This document shows positions 27,606-38,488 of a stretch of DNA of 64,000 bases, in pieces. Position 1 is the stretch's first letter. Each line of letters starts with the position of its first letter. Position numbers and translations under genes: made by a program. Origin of the DNA: Corallochytrium limacisporum. Lineage: Eukaryota; Opisthokonta. The DNA is taken from the NCBI GenBank assembly GCA_002811645.1, contig PDIP01000045.1:147703-211702 (forward strand). The letters are read 5' to 3'. The notes under the pieces are model-generated. The model searched no databases and was not told the DNA's origin. It saw only the letters and a list, made by a program, of their open reading frames with translations.

Positions 27606-30416
27606 ACTTTATCTTCACAAAAAAAATGACTATTTGGACTTTCCTCATCAGTATTATAGTGAAGCATCCACGACCGACGGGAAACCCATACAGATCCTTC
27701 ATAATTTTCATAAACATTACATAGTATTTATTTAGAGGCTTGCTCGTAATCTTTGACCGTTGCCGACAGTTACACGAGAGCGAGAATAAGTGTCGACTGT
27801 TGCCAGATTTGAATCTAGTTCTTGTTCTACATCTTCGCCACCTCGTCAACATCTTCAAATGACCTGAAGGCAATGAATTCTGCTCAAGATAGGCAGCGAT
27901 ACAACAGTCGCTTCGATGCTGGAGTATGCTAATCCGGGGAACGTACGTCCATGGACCCACCGATTTCTTTTTCGTTCTCAGGTGCCCAAATTAACTGGAC
28001 CCTTCATCAATTGCTCCGCCAAATAAAATAGGCCCCGGTTCCAATGTAGTTGTACCGCTGCAGGGGCACGATTCGTTGGTTTCATTGACGGGCCCGCTCT
28101 CCAATTTTGCAGCCGGTTCCGTTCGTGCACGGGACACGGGGAAGCGAGAATTTTCCATACTGAAACTATCGCGCCGTCACCGCGCCCGCGCACGCTCCTG
28201 AGCCCCGACGGTCCCCCCCCCCGAGGATTTCTCCTTTTTTTTTCCTGAAACGTGTCCAACGGTGGTTCCTCCTTTGTTTTTCCAATGCTTTCTCTATACT
28301 CAGAACACAGTGTGTGTGTGCCTGTTACAAAAAAAAATTACCTCTGGGAACGAAGAGTCTGTTTTCGTCACCCGCTCTGCTGGTGTCGAACGAGGAATTC
28401 CCGAACGAATCTGCAACAGTGGCCAAGGAGGACGCACTAAAAGGCGCGCAGCTTGCCTTGGTGCCTGCCGCCCCAAGCCTGGCTACATGGCCGCCTGGAG
28501 GTTCTATGAGCTTTTTCAGTGGAAATCCACAAAAAAAAAAAAAAAGAAGAAGGGGGACAAAGTGGGACGCCTGAGGAGTGACGACGGACGTGCGGTTGAG
28601 AGCTATTATGGTCGAGACCAAAGGGGGGTTTGTCGTCGTCACACGCTGCCTGCGCTGTGTATGCGGCCCAAGACATTTTTTGCTCAGCAGGCCCACCGGG
28701 GGAAAGGGAACCGGCAGGCCAGTGACGTGCTTTTTCTGAACTGCTGTGATTTGCAAGCGGAAGAGCGGGTCAGATTGGGACAAAGTGGGCGAAAGACTTT
28801 GTCTCCCGCTGTCTGCACCAGGCCCGCAAAAGGGGGGGAACCCGGTACAAATCTCTCGTGGCTCTACCATCCACCGCCACCTTGCATCAAACATCGACGC
28901 ACACACCTTCTTGCCCTACTGCTATCAGGATAAGCCTAGGGTGTCATGGATCTGCCGTTACGATGTTCATGTTTGAGAAGCAAGACATGTACAATGCGGA
29001 TATGGCTGTGGGCAAATGATGATGAAGCCCTCTGCTGGAGATCCGTTTGTTGTCAAGATGTGGTCTAACCCAGGACGCCCGTCGAATGCGCAGCTCGCAT
29101 TTGTCTCCGCTCCGTATCCACTGAGTGTCCCGGGTCGCCTGAATAGGTCATTAAATCAGATAGCTGTCAAGAATTCATAATAAACACATTGCATAATTCG
29201 TAGTACATGTCGCACTTGTCCCGGTCAGCGAGCGACAGGTACAGGCCTGCCCTGTTCTTCTTCTGAGCAGGGCCCGGCAGAACGGCTGGCGACAGAAATG
29301 GCCCGGGTTTGGGGTAAGGCAGAAGAAAGTAGCGACGGCTTCGTCGTGCGGTGAAAGAGCGGCGGCTGGGTGGTATCAAAAAAAAAGGGGGGGCTAGCGG
29401 CCCCCCCCCCATCCTTCCCGGGGCAAAATGGGACAGAGAGACGGGTCGGTAAGTGCAGGATGATGCCTTGTTTTGGTCAGCAAACGGAACAAAAAAAAAG
29501 CGAGAATTGAAGGAAAAAGGAAGGGGTGCAAAAAGAGGCGAAGGGAGGGGAAGGGCCCCTCTCTCTCTCTGCGGGGGGGGGACCCAGGGGAGAGTAGTGA
29601 TGCGCCCCCCTATGCTCAGCGAAGCGCGAGGCAATCGCGGAGGCCCCCCCCGGGGGCTTGTGGTACACCGTAGACCTCCATTTCTTTTTTCGGGTACGGA
29701 GCGTTAGCGGGGAGAGTGAACCTTTACCAAAGAAAGCCACTGCGAAAAAAAGGCTAATCACTGACTATGTTTTGGGCTGGCTCTTTCCCTTTCTTTTTTT
29801 GTGGGGCGGTTCGAGGGTCCCGGGGGGGGGTACTGGCCCTCGACCAAGTTTTCGCGCTGATTCGCAAGCGGTGTGTGCGCTGGTTTTTTTACTTTTTTGT
29901 TGAGCGTTCCGGAAACGCTCTGCGCTTCATTCCCCGGGGGCGTTCATGAACTGTCGCCTGTGTTGTATGCGGAGCGGGGCGGCTCGAGAGCCGAGCAGGC
30001 TCCCCCCGGGGGGGTTCTCCCTGGGCCTCCGCCGGAACAAAAGGAAACGAAAGCGCCAAAGGAATGTTTCTTATAATCAACAGCTTGTTGCCGCCAACGG
30101 GCAAGAAAGACAAGACGGTGGATGGAATGATGGGCCCATGAAGTTTATTTTTTATTCCTTGTTTGGTTTGGAGTCACATGAGTAATCCTGTATTGTCGCT
30201 GGTACACACTTAACAAGAAAGGTGGAAGAGACGACACAGTCGTGTACTGTACGTTTTGAGATAAGTTAGTCATAAGCCTCCAGAGTGAAGCATAGGCTGT
30301 CGAACTGTGTCGGTAAGGGAAGAGTGCGACCGTTTAATCTATGCGAAAGTGATGGATCACTAACTGGAAAATAGACAATAGACAAAAACTTGTAATTGAG
30401 AGCAACCAACATAACC
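27606..30416. other. Intergenic, 2.8 kb, dense C/G and A homopolymers
   Basis: Gap between two plus-strand genes (HIG1 and ClpX), with no gene recognised. It is the densest part of the window for homopolymer junctions: C10 at 28213-28222, a 14-A run near 28530-28543, A9-G7 followed by C10 at 29378-29410, G9 at 29573-29581, C8-G5 at 29644-29656, CCC-G9 at 29818-29830, and C6-G7 at 30002-30014. One copy of TTTTCCATACTGAAACTA is at 28151-28168. The 223-codon ORF at 28262-28933 is low-quality sequence crossing the poly-A run and is not called. Confidence 0.6.
28151..28168 (+). repeat. 18-bp dispersed repeat, copy 1
   Basis: TTTTCCATACTGAAACTA, identical over 18 bp to 47153-47170 and related to the CCATANT motif. 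Confidence 0.7.
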
Positions 30417-32222
30417 ATGGTGCTTGTACGCGCGTCGGGCGCCTTTGCATTACGCCGTCTCATGACGTCGTCACGTCCACTCGGTGCGGCTACGTTTGCT
30501 GCTCGTAAGCTAATCAATGGTCAATGGACCGCGCAGGCAGCGGCCGTTCCCGCTTTTACTGTCTATGGATTGCGGACATTCCATGCCAGTGCGGTCGTAT
30601 CGAAAGACGACGATGGCAACGGAAAAGACGGTGATGGTAAGAAGGGTTCTGCGCCATACTATTGTCCACGGTGTAAAGATGTGCCTTTGACAATTTTTGC
30701 GGGCTATGAAACTTTTCTACGTTGCGAGAAGTGCAACCACTTTTTTGACTTCTCCATGAAGACTGTCGAGAAGGACGTGTCCACGGGCAGTACTCCAGCC
30801 TTCGAGCAACTTAGTCTCCCTGCACCGGAGGAAATCCGCCGCTACCTAGACAAGTATGTGATCGGCCAGGAACATGCCAAGGTTCTTCTCAGCGTTGCTG
30901 TGTACAACCACTACATTCGCGTGCAGAGCAACCTGGCCACCAAGAAGGAAGCAGAGAACAACCAGACGCCCCAAACGGGTGCTGCCCAGGTGGCTGCAAC
31001 CATTGAAAAGGGAGGAAAGAAAAGTGAGCCTACGGATTTGACCAAATCTCCATACATTCTAAAGAATGTAGACGGAAAGATCCAGGTTTTCAAGAAGGGT
31101 GACGCTGATAAACTGCAACTGACAGACCTTGGCGTGGGACTGAATACTGAGCACGCAGCCAAGAAGCTTGACGAAGGGGAGCTGGACCATTTGCACATTC
31201 TTGATCGTAAGGGAAGAACTGGTGAGGTGAAGTTTGACAAAAGTAACATTTTGATGTTCGGGCCCACTGGTAGTGGCAAGACTCTGCTGGCCCAGACCTT
31301 GGCAAAGATGCTGGATGTACCATTTGCCATCTCCGACTGCACTACCCTGACCCAGGCCGGTTACGTAGGTGAAGACATTGAGAGCGTCATTTACCGTCTC
31401 TTGCAGGAGGCTGACTTCAATGTGGATAAGGCTCAGCGCGGTATTGTCTTCCTCGATGAAATAGACAAGGTTGGCAAGGCCACCGAGGGTGTAAACATTA
31501 CCCGCGATGTGAGCGGTGAGGGTGTGCAGCAGGGGCTGCTGAAGATGCTGGAAGGCACCGTTGTGAATGTGCCGGAGAAAGGCGGGCGCAAGAATCCCCG
31601 AGGCGAATTCATTCAGGTAGACACCTCGAATATTCTGTTTGTCGCGAGTGGTGCCTTCAACGGTCTGGAGACGCACGTCCAGCGCCGCACTGCTAAATCA
31701 AGCATGGGCTTTGGTAAACCTTTGAAACCGAATGAGCAAGCTGTGCAAACCGACCAGCTTCTAGAACAGGTCGAACCTGAGGATCTGGTACGTTTTGGTA
31801 TGATCCCCGAGCTAATTGGTCGTCTGCCTGTGACTGTAGCTCTGAGGCAGCTCCGTGAGGAAGATCTTGTACGTGTCCTCATCGAGCCCGTTGATGCCAT
31901 TGTCACACAGTTCCAGGAACTTTTCCACAAGTATGGCAAGGATTTGATATTCTCTCGGGGTGCTCTCCACGCGGTGGCTGAGATGGCTTTGAAAAAGAAG
32001 ACTGGTGCCCGTGGTCTGCGCAGCATTTTGGAGCGTGCTCTGACTACCTCCATGTTTGAAAGTCCCAGCATGAGCAAGATCCACACTGTCGTGGTGACCC
32101 GCCACGTTATCGAGGACGGTGGTGAGCCCATCTACTACGAAGGCCGTATTGCTGGTCACGAAGACACTGCCAAGGAAAGCCAGGAGGAGAACCAGCAGCA
32201 GCAAGTAGCTGCGTCTGCCTAG
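30417..32222 (+). CDS. Mitochondrial ClpX AAA+ unfoldase
   Basis: 601 residues. The first 60 are rich in Arg, Ala and Ser, without acidic residues: a mitochondrial presequence. A C4 zinc-binding domain (C83-x2-C86 ... C103-x2-C106), as in bacterial ClpX, follows. The AAA+ module has Walker A GPTGSGKT at 282-289 and Walker B IVFLDEID at 343-350, with the GARGLRS sensor-2 arginine near the end. A loop around 428-434 (SMGFGKP) resembles the IGF loop with which ClpX docks on ClpP. An insertion of about 90 residues separates the [14 protein letters not shown] start from the Walker A strand. The frame opens at a TTG at 30396; the first ATG is at 30417 in context ACCATGG. Confidence 0.95.
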   Translation: MVLVRASGAFALRRLMTSSRPLGAATFAARKLINGQWTAQAAAVPAFTVYGLRTFHASAVVSKDDDGNGKDGDGKKGSAPYYCPRCKDVPLTIFAGYETFLRCEKCNHFFDFSMKTVEKDVSTGSTPAFEQLSLPAPEEIRRYLDKYVIGQEHAKVLLSVAVYNHYIRVQSNLATKKEAENNQTPQTGAAQVAATIEKGGKKSEPTDLTKSPYILKNVDGKIQVFKKGDADKLQLTDLGVGLNTEHAAKKLDEGELDHLHILDRKGRTGEVKFDKSNILMFGPTGSGKTLLAQTLAKMLDVPFAISDCTTLTQAGYVGEDIESVIYRLLQEADFNVDKAQRGIVFLDEIDKVGKATEGVNITRDVSGEGVQQGLLKMLEGTVVNVPEKGGRKNPRGEFIQVDTSNILFVASGAFNGLETHVQRRTAKSSMGFGKPLKPNEQAVQTDQLLEQVEPEDLVRFGMIPELIGRLPVTVALRQLREEDLVRVLIEPVDAIVTQFQELFHKYGKDLIFSRGALHAVAEMALKKKTGARGLRSILERALTTSMFESPSMSKIHTVVVTRHVIEDGGEPIYYEGRIAGHEDTAKESQEENQQQQVAASA

Positions 32223-32381
32223 CAAAGAGGAAACCAGCATACCATACTCAAACCATATTCAAAAATTCTTTCGTTTCAAATACCTTGCAAAGACATAGAA
32301 ATCGGACATCATAATTAAACTAAAGTCAAGAGCTTTATACATTGTATGATCATATTTCACTTATGTACTATGTTTCTGTAA

Positions 32382-35360
32382 TTACACATTGCCGTAGATC
32401 GCTTCGTCCCCCCTGCTCTGGTTCTTCATCTTGTAGATCCTGTCCTTCTCGTCGATGGAGTCAATGATTTGTAGGAGCTTGTCCTTGGAACCCTGGCTGC
32501 TCTGTTGGATGAGCGCACGGTGGCGCAGACCGAAGCGTGTTATGCCAGCCAGATCCCGGGCCGGGATAACGCGGTCGAAAACACCCAGATTTGGGTACTT
32601 CGGCATTTCCGCAACAGCTTGCAGGAATGCCTCCATTTCCTTCAAGTTACTCGCAATAAATACGTTTGCATCCTTGAGGAAGCCTTCCTTGTCTCCGAAT
32701 TCCACCAGATTGGCGAGACTCTGCATGCACTTGGCTGTCAGGGTGAGGTTGCGCGCCAACTGATCGGTGGGATGATCATCCATCATGTTGAACAACTTCG
32801 GGTTCAAGATAGCTGGGCAGAATAAGCGCAGAAACAAGAAGCCCGTGATGCAAGTGTAGAACACATGTACATCATCGTAGGTGTCCATGATGTCCTTGCG
32901 GATCGTATTGAAGATGATCCGCAGCTCCGTTGGCAATTCGTCTACGCTCCATCGGATACCCATCCACAGCTTCTGCAGATACTTGATCAAAAGGTTCATG
33001 TTACCCTGGACAGTCCCACCGGACTGTTTGATCCGCGAAGGATCAACTTCGAAGCTGACCTTTGATTCCGCAATCTCCTGAATGACATGCTTGATGCAAC
33101 CGTGTAAGTAGTCCATGGCAATCATCTTCATCAGCTGATCCATGCACTTGGATGCTAGGCTGTTGCCACGGAATAGAGTGTTTGGGTCCTTTGTAGATTT
33201 AATTTCCTGGGAAATCAGCTTAATGATCATGGGCAGGAGTTCTTGCTTGGCTCTAAAGATACGTACCAGATGACGAGCAAGAACATCACGGTCCTTACCA
33301 ACTTCCTCAAGGATCTGTAGAGTCTCTAGACTTTCGTCCATCACTGATGCCTCCAGCTCTTCGTACTCAAAGAGTGGCAGAATATGCTCGTGCTCGAGGA
33401 CAGTCCTGATGCGAATGTCACCGATGACGTCACCGTCGCTTGTGCTCGGAATCTTGTACCATTTCTCCCTGGTCGTGGAGTTTGAAGTGTCGGACAGATT
33501 TGCCACAGATAGGACCAGTTCACCCGCCCGCGCATCCTTTCCCAGTCGATTGCGATTTTTGACTTCGAAGCTGATTGTTCGGATGTCCGGAGATACGTCT
33601 GAAAACACAAAGGTTTCAGCCCAACGGGCATTCTTCACCGGTTTGGGCTGAGTACGGGCAATAAGAATGCCGTTGATAGAAATGAGGATGTAAGGCTGAG
33701 TCATGGACTTTGAAAAGTTCTTTCCATCACCAATGGTGATGGTGAGGCTGAGCATTCGCTGCACACCCATTGGATCCGGTACAGATGGCCTAAAGACATG
33801 GCTGCAGAATTTGGCAAGCGCATCCACCCACTTCTCCTTCAATAGTTCATCATTGGCTGCGAGGTAGATACTTTCATGCTCTTCTCCAATGTGCAGAACA
33901 ACCTGGAAACAGTTCAGCCGCCCAAACACAGATGGGTGCACGTCGCATACACTGGCGAACGACAGATCGATGATACCTTTCGGTTTCAATGAGTCCGGTT
34001 TCTCAAAACAGTACAACAATTTCTTGGTGCCCATAATTCCAAAGTAGAAATTCTTCCATTTCTTGCTGCGGGGCTCCCTCTTGGACAGGTAGCCATCCAC
34101 AATATACTTTGACCTCCTGGCAGCACTTGGCTTTGCAGGAGAAAGTGTGTCTGTGTTTGGTGGTGCAATATTCTCAGTGGATGTCGCTGTGCTAGAAGGC
34201 CCAGAGATGGATACCTCCGCTAGCTTCAGTGTCGATGCTTCGACACCTAGTGTTGTGGGCTTGGAGCTATCAGTATTTGGTCCCTTGGCCAGTGCCTGAA
34301 CAAGAATCTGGCCCTTGTAAAGAGGTGTGTTGTTGTAGCGGTCAATCACTCCCTGTATAGTAGCAAACTTTCGGCCACCGCACAAGTACTGTCCCTCCTT
34401 GAATTCCAATTTAAAATGCTTGACGTGATCACTCATCCGCAGACTAACTGCGTAGTCTCCGGCAGTGGTAGTGCTTTCCCGTACTAAGTAGTAGCCCGGT
34501 TGCGTTTCTGCCATCAAGACATGTTCCGCTTTCTTGCGGTCAATCTTACCCCACATGTACTGCTCGGCCTGGTTGAACTCAGGTCCAGCTGCAACTGCAT
34601 TGTCCACTCTGTCTGTGCCTGTAGACGCACCCATTCCCACTTCAAGCTTGCCGACGGGAACAAAACCGCTCTGTGAGGGGTCCTCAACCTTTCTTACGAA
34701 CCAAAAGTCATCCGTAGCTTTCTTTACCAATTCCACAATGTCCCCCTTCTCGAGGCTGAGTTCGTCTGTACTGCCAGCAACGTGAGCCACAACAGCACGG
34801 AAACGCTGCTTGCTGATGCCTGACATTTTCTTTGCCTTCGATGCTGGTGGTGCAATCGGCTTGCCCAACCGTACGCCGTCACTAAGGGACTTGCGCATGT
34901 AGTTCCCGACCAGGCATTGGAGGTTTGGATACTGTCGATTTCCCATGTAGAATTCCCCGCAGTCCTCGATTATCTTGAAATGTCGGATGCCTCGCTTGGT
35001 CACCACTGAGAGGCTATAGTCTCCGGGTGTCCTAACACTCTCCCTGACCAGATACGATCCAACGGGCTGGGACTTCAGAGCCTCCATTGCCTCACTCCTA
35101 TCTGCTGATCCGTGGAAGAAATCTGTTTGAGGTGGTGCCAGGGACTCCAAGCGGGCCAGTTTCTCCTCGTGGTCAACGCCATCGTGCTCTAAATCAAAGT
35201 CATCGTCTTCTGTGACAATCGAATTAGAGTTGTAGTTCTCCAAGGAATCCAGATACGACTCCAGAAACGTATACAGGGAGTCTGTGTACGATACGTCCCC
35301 CATGGCGTCAAGAGATGTGTATGCTATGTGTTCTTTATCAATATTCTTACTTAATTTCAC
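32382..35360 (-). CDS. RASA1/p120-type Ras GTPase-activating protein (SH2-SH3-SH2-PH-C2-RasGAP)
   Basis: 992 residues with the complete domain order of animal RASA1. SH2-1 spans about 80-160 (GSYLVRES, phosphotyrosine Arg106). SH3 spans about 186-240 (FRAVVAH...ELSLEKGDIVEL...FWFVRKV...GFVPVGKLE). SH2-2 spans about 268-350 (GYYLVRES, Arg294). PH spans about 418-520 and C2 about 535-655. The RasGAP domain runs from about 685 to 960, with the arginine finger R731 in LFRGNSLASK and the FLFLRLFCPAILNP motif at 841-854. Both SH2 domains keep the phosphotyrosine-binding arginine, so coupling of Ras inactivation to tyrosine phosphorylation is likely (inference). Human RASA1 is 1047 residues with a longer Gly/Pro N-terminus; here the N-terminus is short and acidic. 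It converges on ClpX with a 159 bp gap. Confidence 0.95.
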   Translation of the reverse strand: MKLSKNIDKEHIAYTSLDAMGDVSYTDSLYTFLESYLDSLENYNSNSIVTEDDDFDLEHDGVDHEEKLARLESLAPPQTDFFHGSADRSEAMEALKSQPVGSYLVRESVRTPGDYSLSVVTKRGIRHFKIIEDCGEFYMGNRQYPNLQCLVGNYMRKSLSDGVRLGKPIAPPASKAKKMSGISKQRFRAVVAHVAGSTDELSLEKGDIVELVKKATDDFWFVRKVEDPSQSGFVPVGKLEVGMGASTGTDRVDNAVAAGPEFNQAEQYMWGKIDRKKAEHVLMAETQPGYYLVRESTTTAGDYAVSLRMSDHVKHFKLEFKEGQYLCGGRKFATIQGVIDRYNNTPLYKGQILVQALAKGPNTDSSKPTTLGVEASTLKLAEVSISGPSSTATSTENIAPPNTDTLSPAKPSAARRSKYIVDGYLSKREPRSKKWKNFYFGIMGTKKLLYCFEKPDSLKPKGIIDLSFASVCDVHPSVFGRLNCFQVVLHIGEEHESIYLAANDELLKEKWVDALAKFCSHVFRPSVPDPMGVQRMLSLTITIGDGKNFSKSMTQPYILISINGILIARTQPKPVKNARWAETFVFSDVSPDIRTISFEVKNRNRLGKDARAGELVLSVANLSDTSNSTTREKWYKIPSTSDGDVIGDIRIRTVLEHEHILPLFEYEELEASVMDESLETLQILEEVGKDRDVLARHLVRIFRAKQELLPMIIKLISQEIKSTKDPNTLFRGNSLASKCMDQLMKMIAMDYLHGCIKHVIQEIAESKVSFEVDPSRIKQSGGTVQGNMNLLIKYLQKLWMGIRWSVDELPTELRIIFNTIRKDIMDTYDDVHVFYTCITGFLFLRLFCPAILNPKLFNMMDDHPTDQLARNLTLTAKCMQSLANLVEFGDKEGFLKDANVFIASNLKEMEAFLQAVAEMPKYPNLGVFDRVIPARDLAGITRFGLRHRALIQQSSQGSKDKLLQIIDSIDEKDRIYKMKNQSRGDEAIYGNV

Positions 35361-36558
35361 TTCTTTCCTGTTGAAAATCTGTTCCGCATAATATAGATTC
35401 CCTGCACAGACCCGTTATCTATAGTGTTGATTTGACTGATCATTCGTTTCTAAGTAGTGCAGTACTCAACGGTTGCGCTGCCTAAGGACCTGATCACTGT
35501 TCTTCGGTTTCCACACCGTTTTGGTCCATGGTACATCATTGAAAGGCTGAATTCAGTACAGTAACTAAGACAGTACTTAGACAAGTCGTAGCTAGCGGCT
35601 AGCAGTAATTGATGGCTCCGTTGCTACTAGTAAAGAAACAGCGATAAAAGGACCACCCTCTACTCACACAAGCGCGCTGACGACGGGTCTCTTAACGCCG
35701 CTTCCCCCGGCGATAGGAGAAAGGGGGAAAGTGCCTGGTTGGTAGCTGCAGAGGTCCGTTGCTCTGGCTTTGCGCGCCCGTCGTTGCGGAAGACCAGGTG
35801 TGCGAGGGGGGTACACCCCTTCCTCAGCGGGGCGCGTATAAGGGTGGGGCTAAGCTTTGCAGGCAAAAGACTGGCACTCTCACCCACCCTGCTCGATACT
35901 ATCCTCCACTTGCTGGTTTTCAGGGGTTGTTCTGGGCCGCGGCCATACCCACTTGAAGGTCTTGTGGGTACAGTGTATGGTATGCGACGAACACAGCAAG
36001 CCCAAAAGAGTGGGTTTGTGGGCGGCACTGCCGCACTGCTCATGATCCACAACGAAAAGTTTTTGGGGGAGAAGGAACAGGCAAAGGGTTTGCTGTAAGT
36101 ACGTTCACCATGGAAAAGCGGCCCCTGAGCTCTCATACGGGACCACCATTGGTTGAAAACTATCCAATTAAAAACTTCGCAATATTTTATTGATTAGAGA
36201 ATTTTGGTATTTATATATCCGGGATCTGGAACTTTAGACCTCGAGATAAGTCGGTGTTTGGCTTCCGCTGTAGGCAGCGAGTTCCCTGTGCGCCTGTGGA
36301 CCCAACTTGCAGGCGGTCCTGCAGTGGCTACGCTCGGTATAAGAGAAGTGAACGAATCCCACTTTTCAGTGTTTTTATAAGCATACAAACGTATATTTAC
36401 AAGCGAAAGACATAATTGACAGAACTTATCCGAGAAATGTCTCCTTATTCAAAGTAGATCCACTGTGGATAAACATACGCACAACAAGCCCGTAGGACTA
36501 CAGGGTATAGTAGACCGGCTTTGAAAGACCACAAATTAGAATTTTAAGCCAGTGAATC
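35361..36558. other. Divergent gap between RasGAP and COP9 subunit 7
   Basis: 1.2 kb. The RasGAP side is AT-rich; the middle (35690-36000) is GC-rich with no recognised gene; the last 200 bp are AT-rich again. No recognisable RNA gene. Confidence 0.55.
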
Positions 36559-37353
36559 ATGGCACCTTGTATCATTCAAGATGGTGGGGTGCACTTGGAG
36601 GCATACCTAGCTCTAGCAAAGGGAACACAGGGAGCCGCTATTTCTGATATTATAGTACGCGCGACTGAGGATCCGCAGGTCTTTTGCTTTGGTGAGTTGC
36701 TCGATGTCAAGGGCGTCCAAGACCTGAGAGACACTGTTCATAATAAGTTCTTGAATCTCTTGGAACTCTTTGCATACGGAACGTATACTGACTTCAAGGC
36801 CAGCCAGGGTGAGGGAATAGATTTGCCGGACTTGACTCCATGTCAACTCACAAAACTTCGTATTTTGACGATTATGTCGCTGGCGGCCAGGGACAAGCAA
36901 ATTTCCTATGCGACACTTCTGCAAGGCCTGGATCTTGAAAGCAACCGCCAGCTGGAAGAACTACTAATTGAAGCCATCCATGCCGAAACTCTGGATGCTC
37001 GTTTGGACCAAAAGTACCAGCGCCTTCACATTAATGGTGTGATGGGCCGTGATGTCCGGGAGCAGGACATGGAACGTCTGTACCAGAGCCTAGAAGGTTG
37101 GTGCAGTACAACAAAGGATCTGCTCGTGGGAATAGAGGAACAGATTAATGTGGCGAGGTCTGTGAAGGATGGTCGCTTGCAGCGGCAGAAGGCCCTGCAG
37201 GATCAGGTGGAGGTCATGAAGCAAAGGTTGCGGCAAATCGACGAAAGCAGGGAGAATCGTGGTGACCAGTACCACAGCTATGAATACATGGAAGCTGAGG
37301 CACGGAACAAACGTCGGGAACCCAAAATGAAAGGAGCAAAGTTAAATGCGTAA
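36559..37353 (+). CDS. COP9 signalosome subunit 7
   Basis: 264 residues. The PCI domain fills about 10-165: an N-terminal helical repeat, then the winged helix LTPCQLTKLRILTIMSLAARDKQISYATLLQGLDLESNRQLEELLIEAIHAETLDARLDQKYQRLHI. A C-terminal coiled coil, about 175-245, and a basic tail follow, as in COPS7A/B. The COP9 signalosome removes NEDD8 from cullins and so controls cullin-RING ubiquitin ligases, fitting with the F-box gene elsewhere in the window. The ATG at 36559 (TCATGG) starts the conserved sequence. The length matches human COPS7 (264-275). Confidence 0.92.
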   Translation: MAPCIIQDGGVHLEAYLALAKGTQGAAISDIIVRATEDPQVFCFGELLDVKGVQDLRDTVHNKFLNLLELFAYGTYTDFKASQGEGIDLPDLTPCQLTKLRILTIMSLAARDKQISYATLLQGLDLESNRQLEELLIEAIHAETLDARLDQKYQRLHINGVMGRDVREQDMERLYQSLEGWCSTTKDLLVGIEEQINVARSVKDGRLQRQKALQDQVEVMKQRLRQIDESRENRGDQYHSYEYMEAEARNKRREPKMKGAKLNA

Positions 37354-37468
37354 AGATATAGAGATGTATGTTTTAATAAGTATGTAGTTTTGTTGGATAT
37401 ATTATGTCAGTGATAGCTATGGTTACAATGTCAGTTTTCTGCGCTTGCGGTAGCGCTTTCTACGCCTC

Positions 37469-38488
37469 TTATGCTTTCTTTTCGGGCCATGCAGAACTCC
37501 CATCGCTTTTGGATTCATCAGTCTTCATGACATCTTTGTAAGTGCCCAGATCGACGGCTTCGTCACCATCATTAATGTCCATTTTTTCGATTCCATCGTC
37601 ACTGGAGGAGTCAGACTCCTCAGAGGAGAAGGGCAGATTCTTCATCTCATCTATCCGAGCAAGTTCTTTTTGAATGTACTTGACCACACGCTTGCGTTTT
37701 GACCGGACCACATCGTTGCCGTGAGTCTCAATACTGTCCAGAGCCACCAGTTTCTTTGTCAAGAGCTCTTCGTACCAGAGTAGGTTCTTGGAGACTCCCT
37801 TCTCGTTTCGTCCACGGCCCAGGAGGCCCATTTCGTACTGGCCACGCAGCATGCACAGGTCATCACGAATCTTGTGGATGGTCTGCAATGACTTCTTGGC
37901 GAGCAGAGCACGCTTGCGCTTCACGATACTAAGCAGCCACTGCTCGATGATGTCGATTGCCATTACTTCTCTGTCCTGTTGAAGCCTGCTCTGGTATGCC
38001 CTCCAGGCCCGCTGGATCTTGCGTGCAGCAATCCGCTGCCTGAGAAGTTCTGCCTGTGCCTTGATACGACGCTCCAGGGCGTCTACCAGCGACTTTTTGC
38101 TGGCAGAGTCCTTACGGACCTGCTTTTGCTGTTGCTTTGGTACCCGCACCTGCCTGTGAATGGGAATCTGCCGACGATCGTGGTTTGGGCTGCGTCGTGG
38201 AGTTGACACCTCCTCGACCTCCTCATCACTTTGTTCTTGAGGAGTCACAACTCTCCGCTGGGGTGTGCGTGAGTGGTACTGTTGTCTGTTGGGCCGCAAC
38301 TGCGCAGGCTCTTCTTCGTACATGCGGTCGTCGTCGTCTTCTTCGACTGGGACTCTGTAAACACCATACGGAGTTCTGACCAATCTCGTTTGTTGTGGCC
38401 GATGGCGAGGCTGTCCATATACATCACCGCCAAACATGTCGGCCCAGGGATCAGCTCCCCGTCCACTGAAACCAAATGGAGAAAACAT
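37469..38488 (-). CDS. BAG-domain Hsp70 co-chaperone with IQ motif
   Basis: 339 residues. The N-terminus (about 1-130) is disordered and starts with a Phe/Gly-rich MFSPFGFSGRG segment. An IQ calmodulin-binding motif lies at 154-172 (IAARKIQRAWRAYQSRLQQ). A BAG domain follows at about 200-281 with the diagnostic core ELLTKKLVALDSIETHGNDVVRSKRKRVVKYIQ, which binds the Hsp70 ATPase domain and speeds nucleotide exchange. An acidic, Ser-rich tail follows. IQ directly before BAG is the layout of plant BAG5-7; calcium/calmodulin control of Hsp70 is therefore possible but inferred. It converges on the COPS7 gene with a 115 bp gap. Confidence 0.85.
   Translation of the reverse strand: MFSPFGFSGRGADPWADMFGGDVYGQPRHRPQQTRLVRTPYGVYRVPVEEDDDDRMYEEEPAQLRPNRQQYHSRTPQRRVVTPQEQSDEEVEEVSTPRRSPNHDRRQIPIHRQVRVPKQQQKQVRKDSASKKSLVDALERRIKAQAELLRQRIAARKIQRAWRAYQSRLQQDREVMAIDIIEQWLLSIVKRKRALLAKKSLQTIHKIRDDLCMLRGQYEMGLLGRGRNEKGVSKNLLWYEELLTKKLVALDSIETHGNDVVRSKRKRVVKYIQKELARIDEMKNLPFSSEESDSSSDDGIEKMDINDGDEAVDLGTYKDVMKTDESKSDGSSAWPEKKA

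Noticed and set aside
28262..28933. 223-codon ORF with a Lys run
   Set aside because: Crosses a poly-A tract, lacks conserved features, lies in homopolymer-rich DNA.
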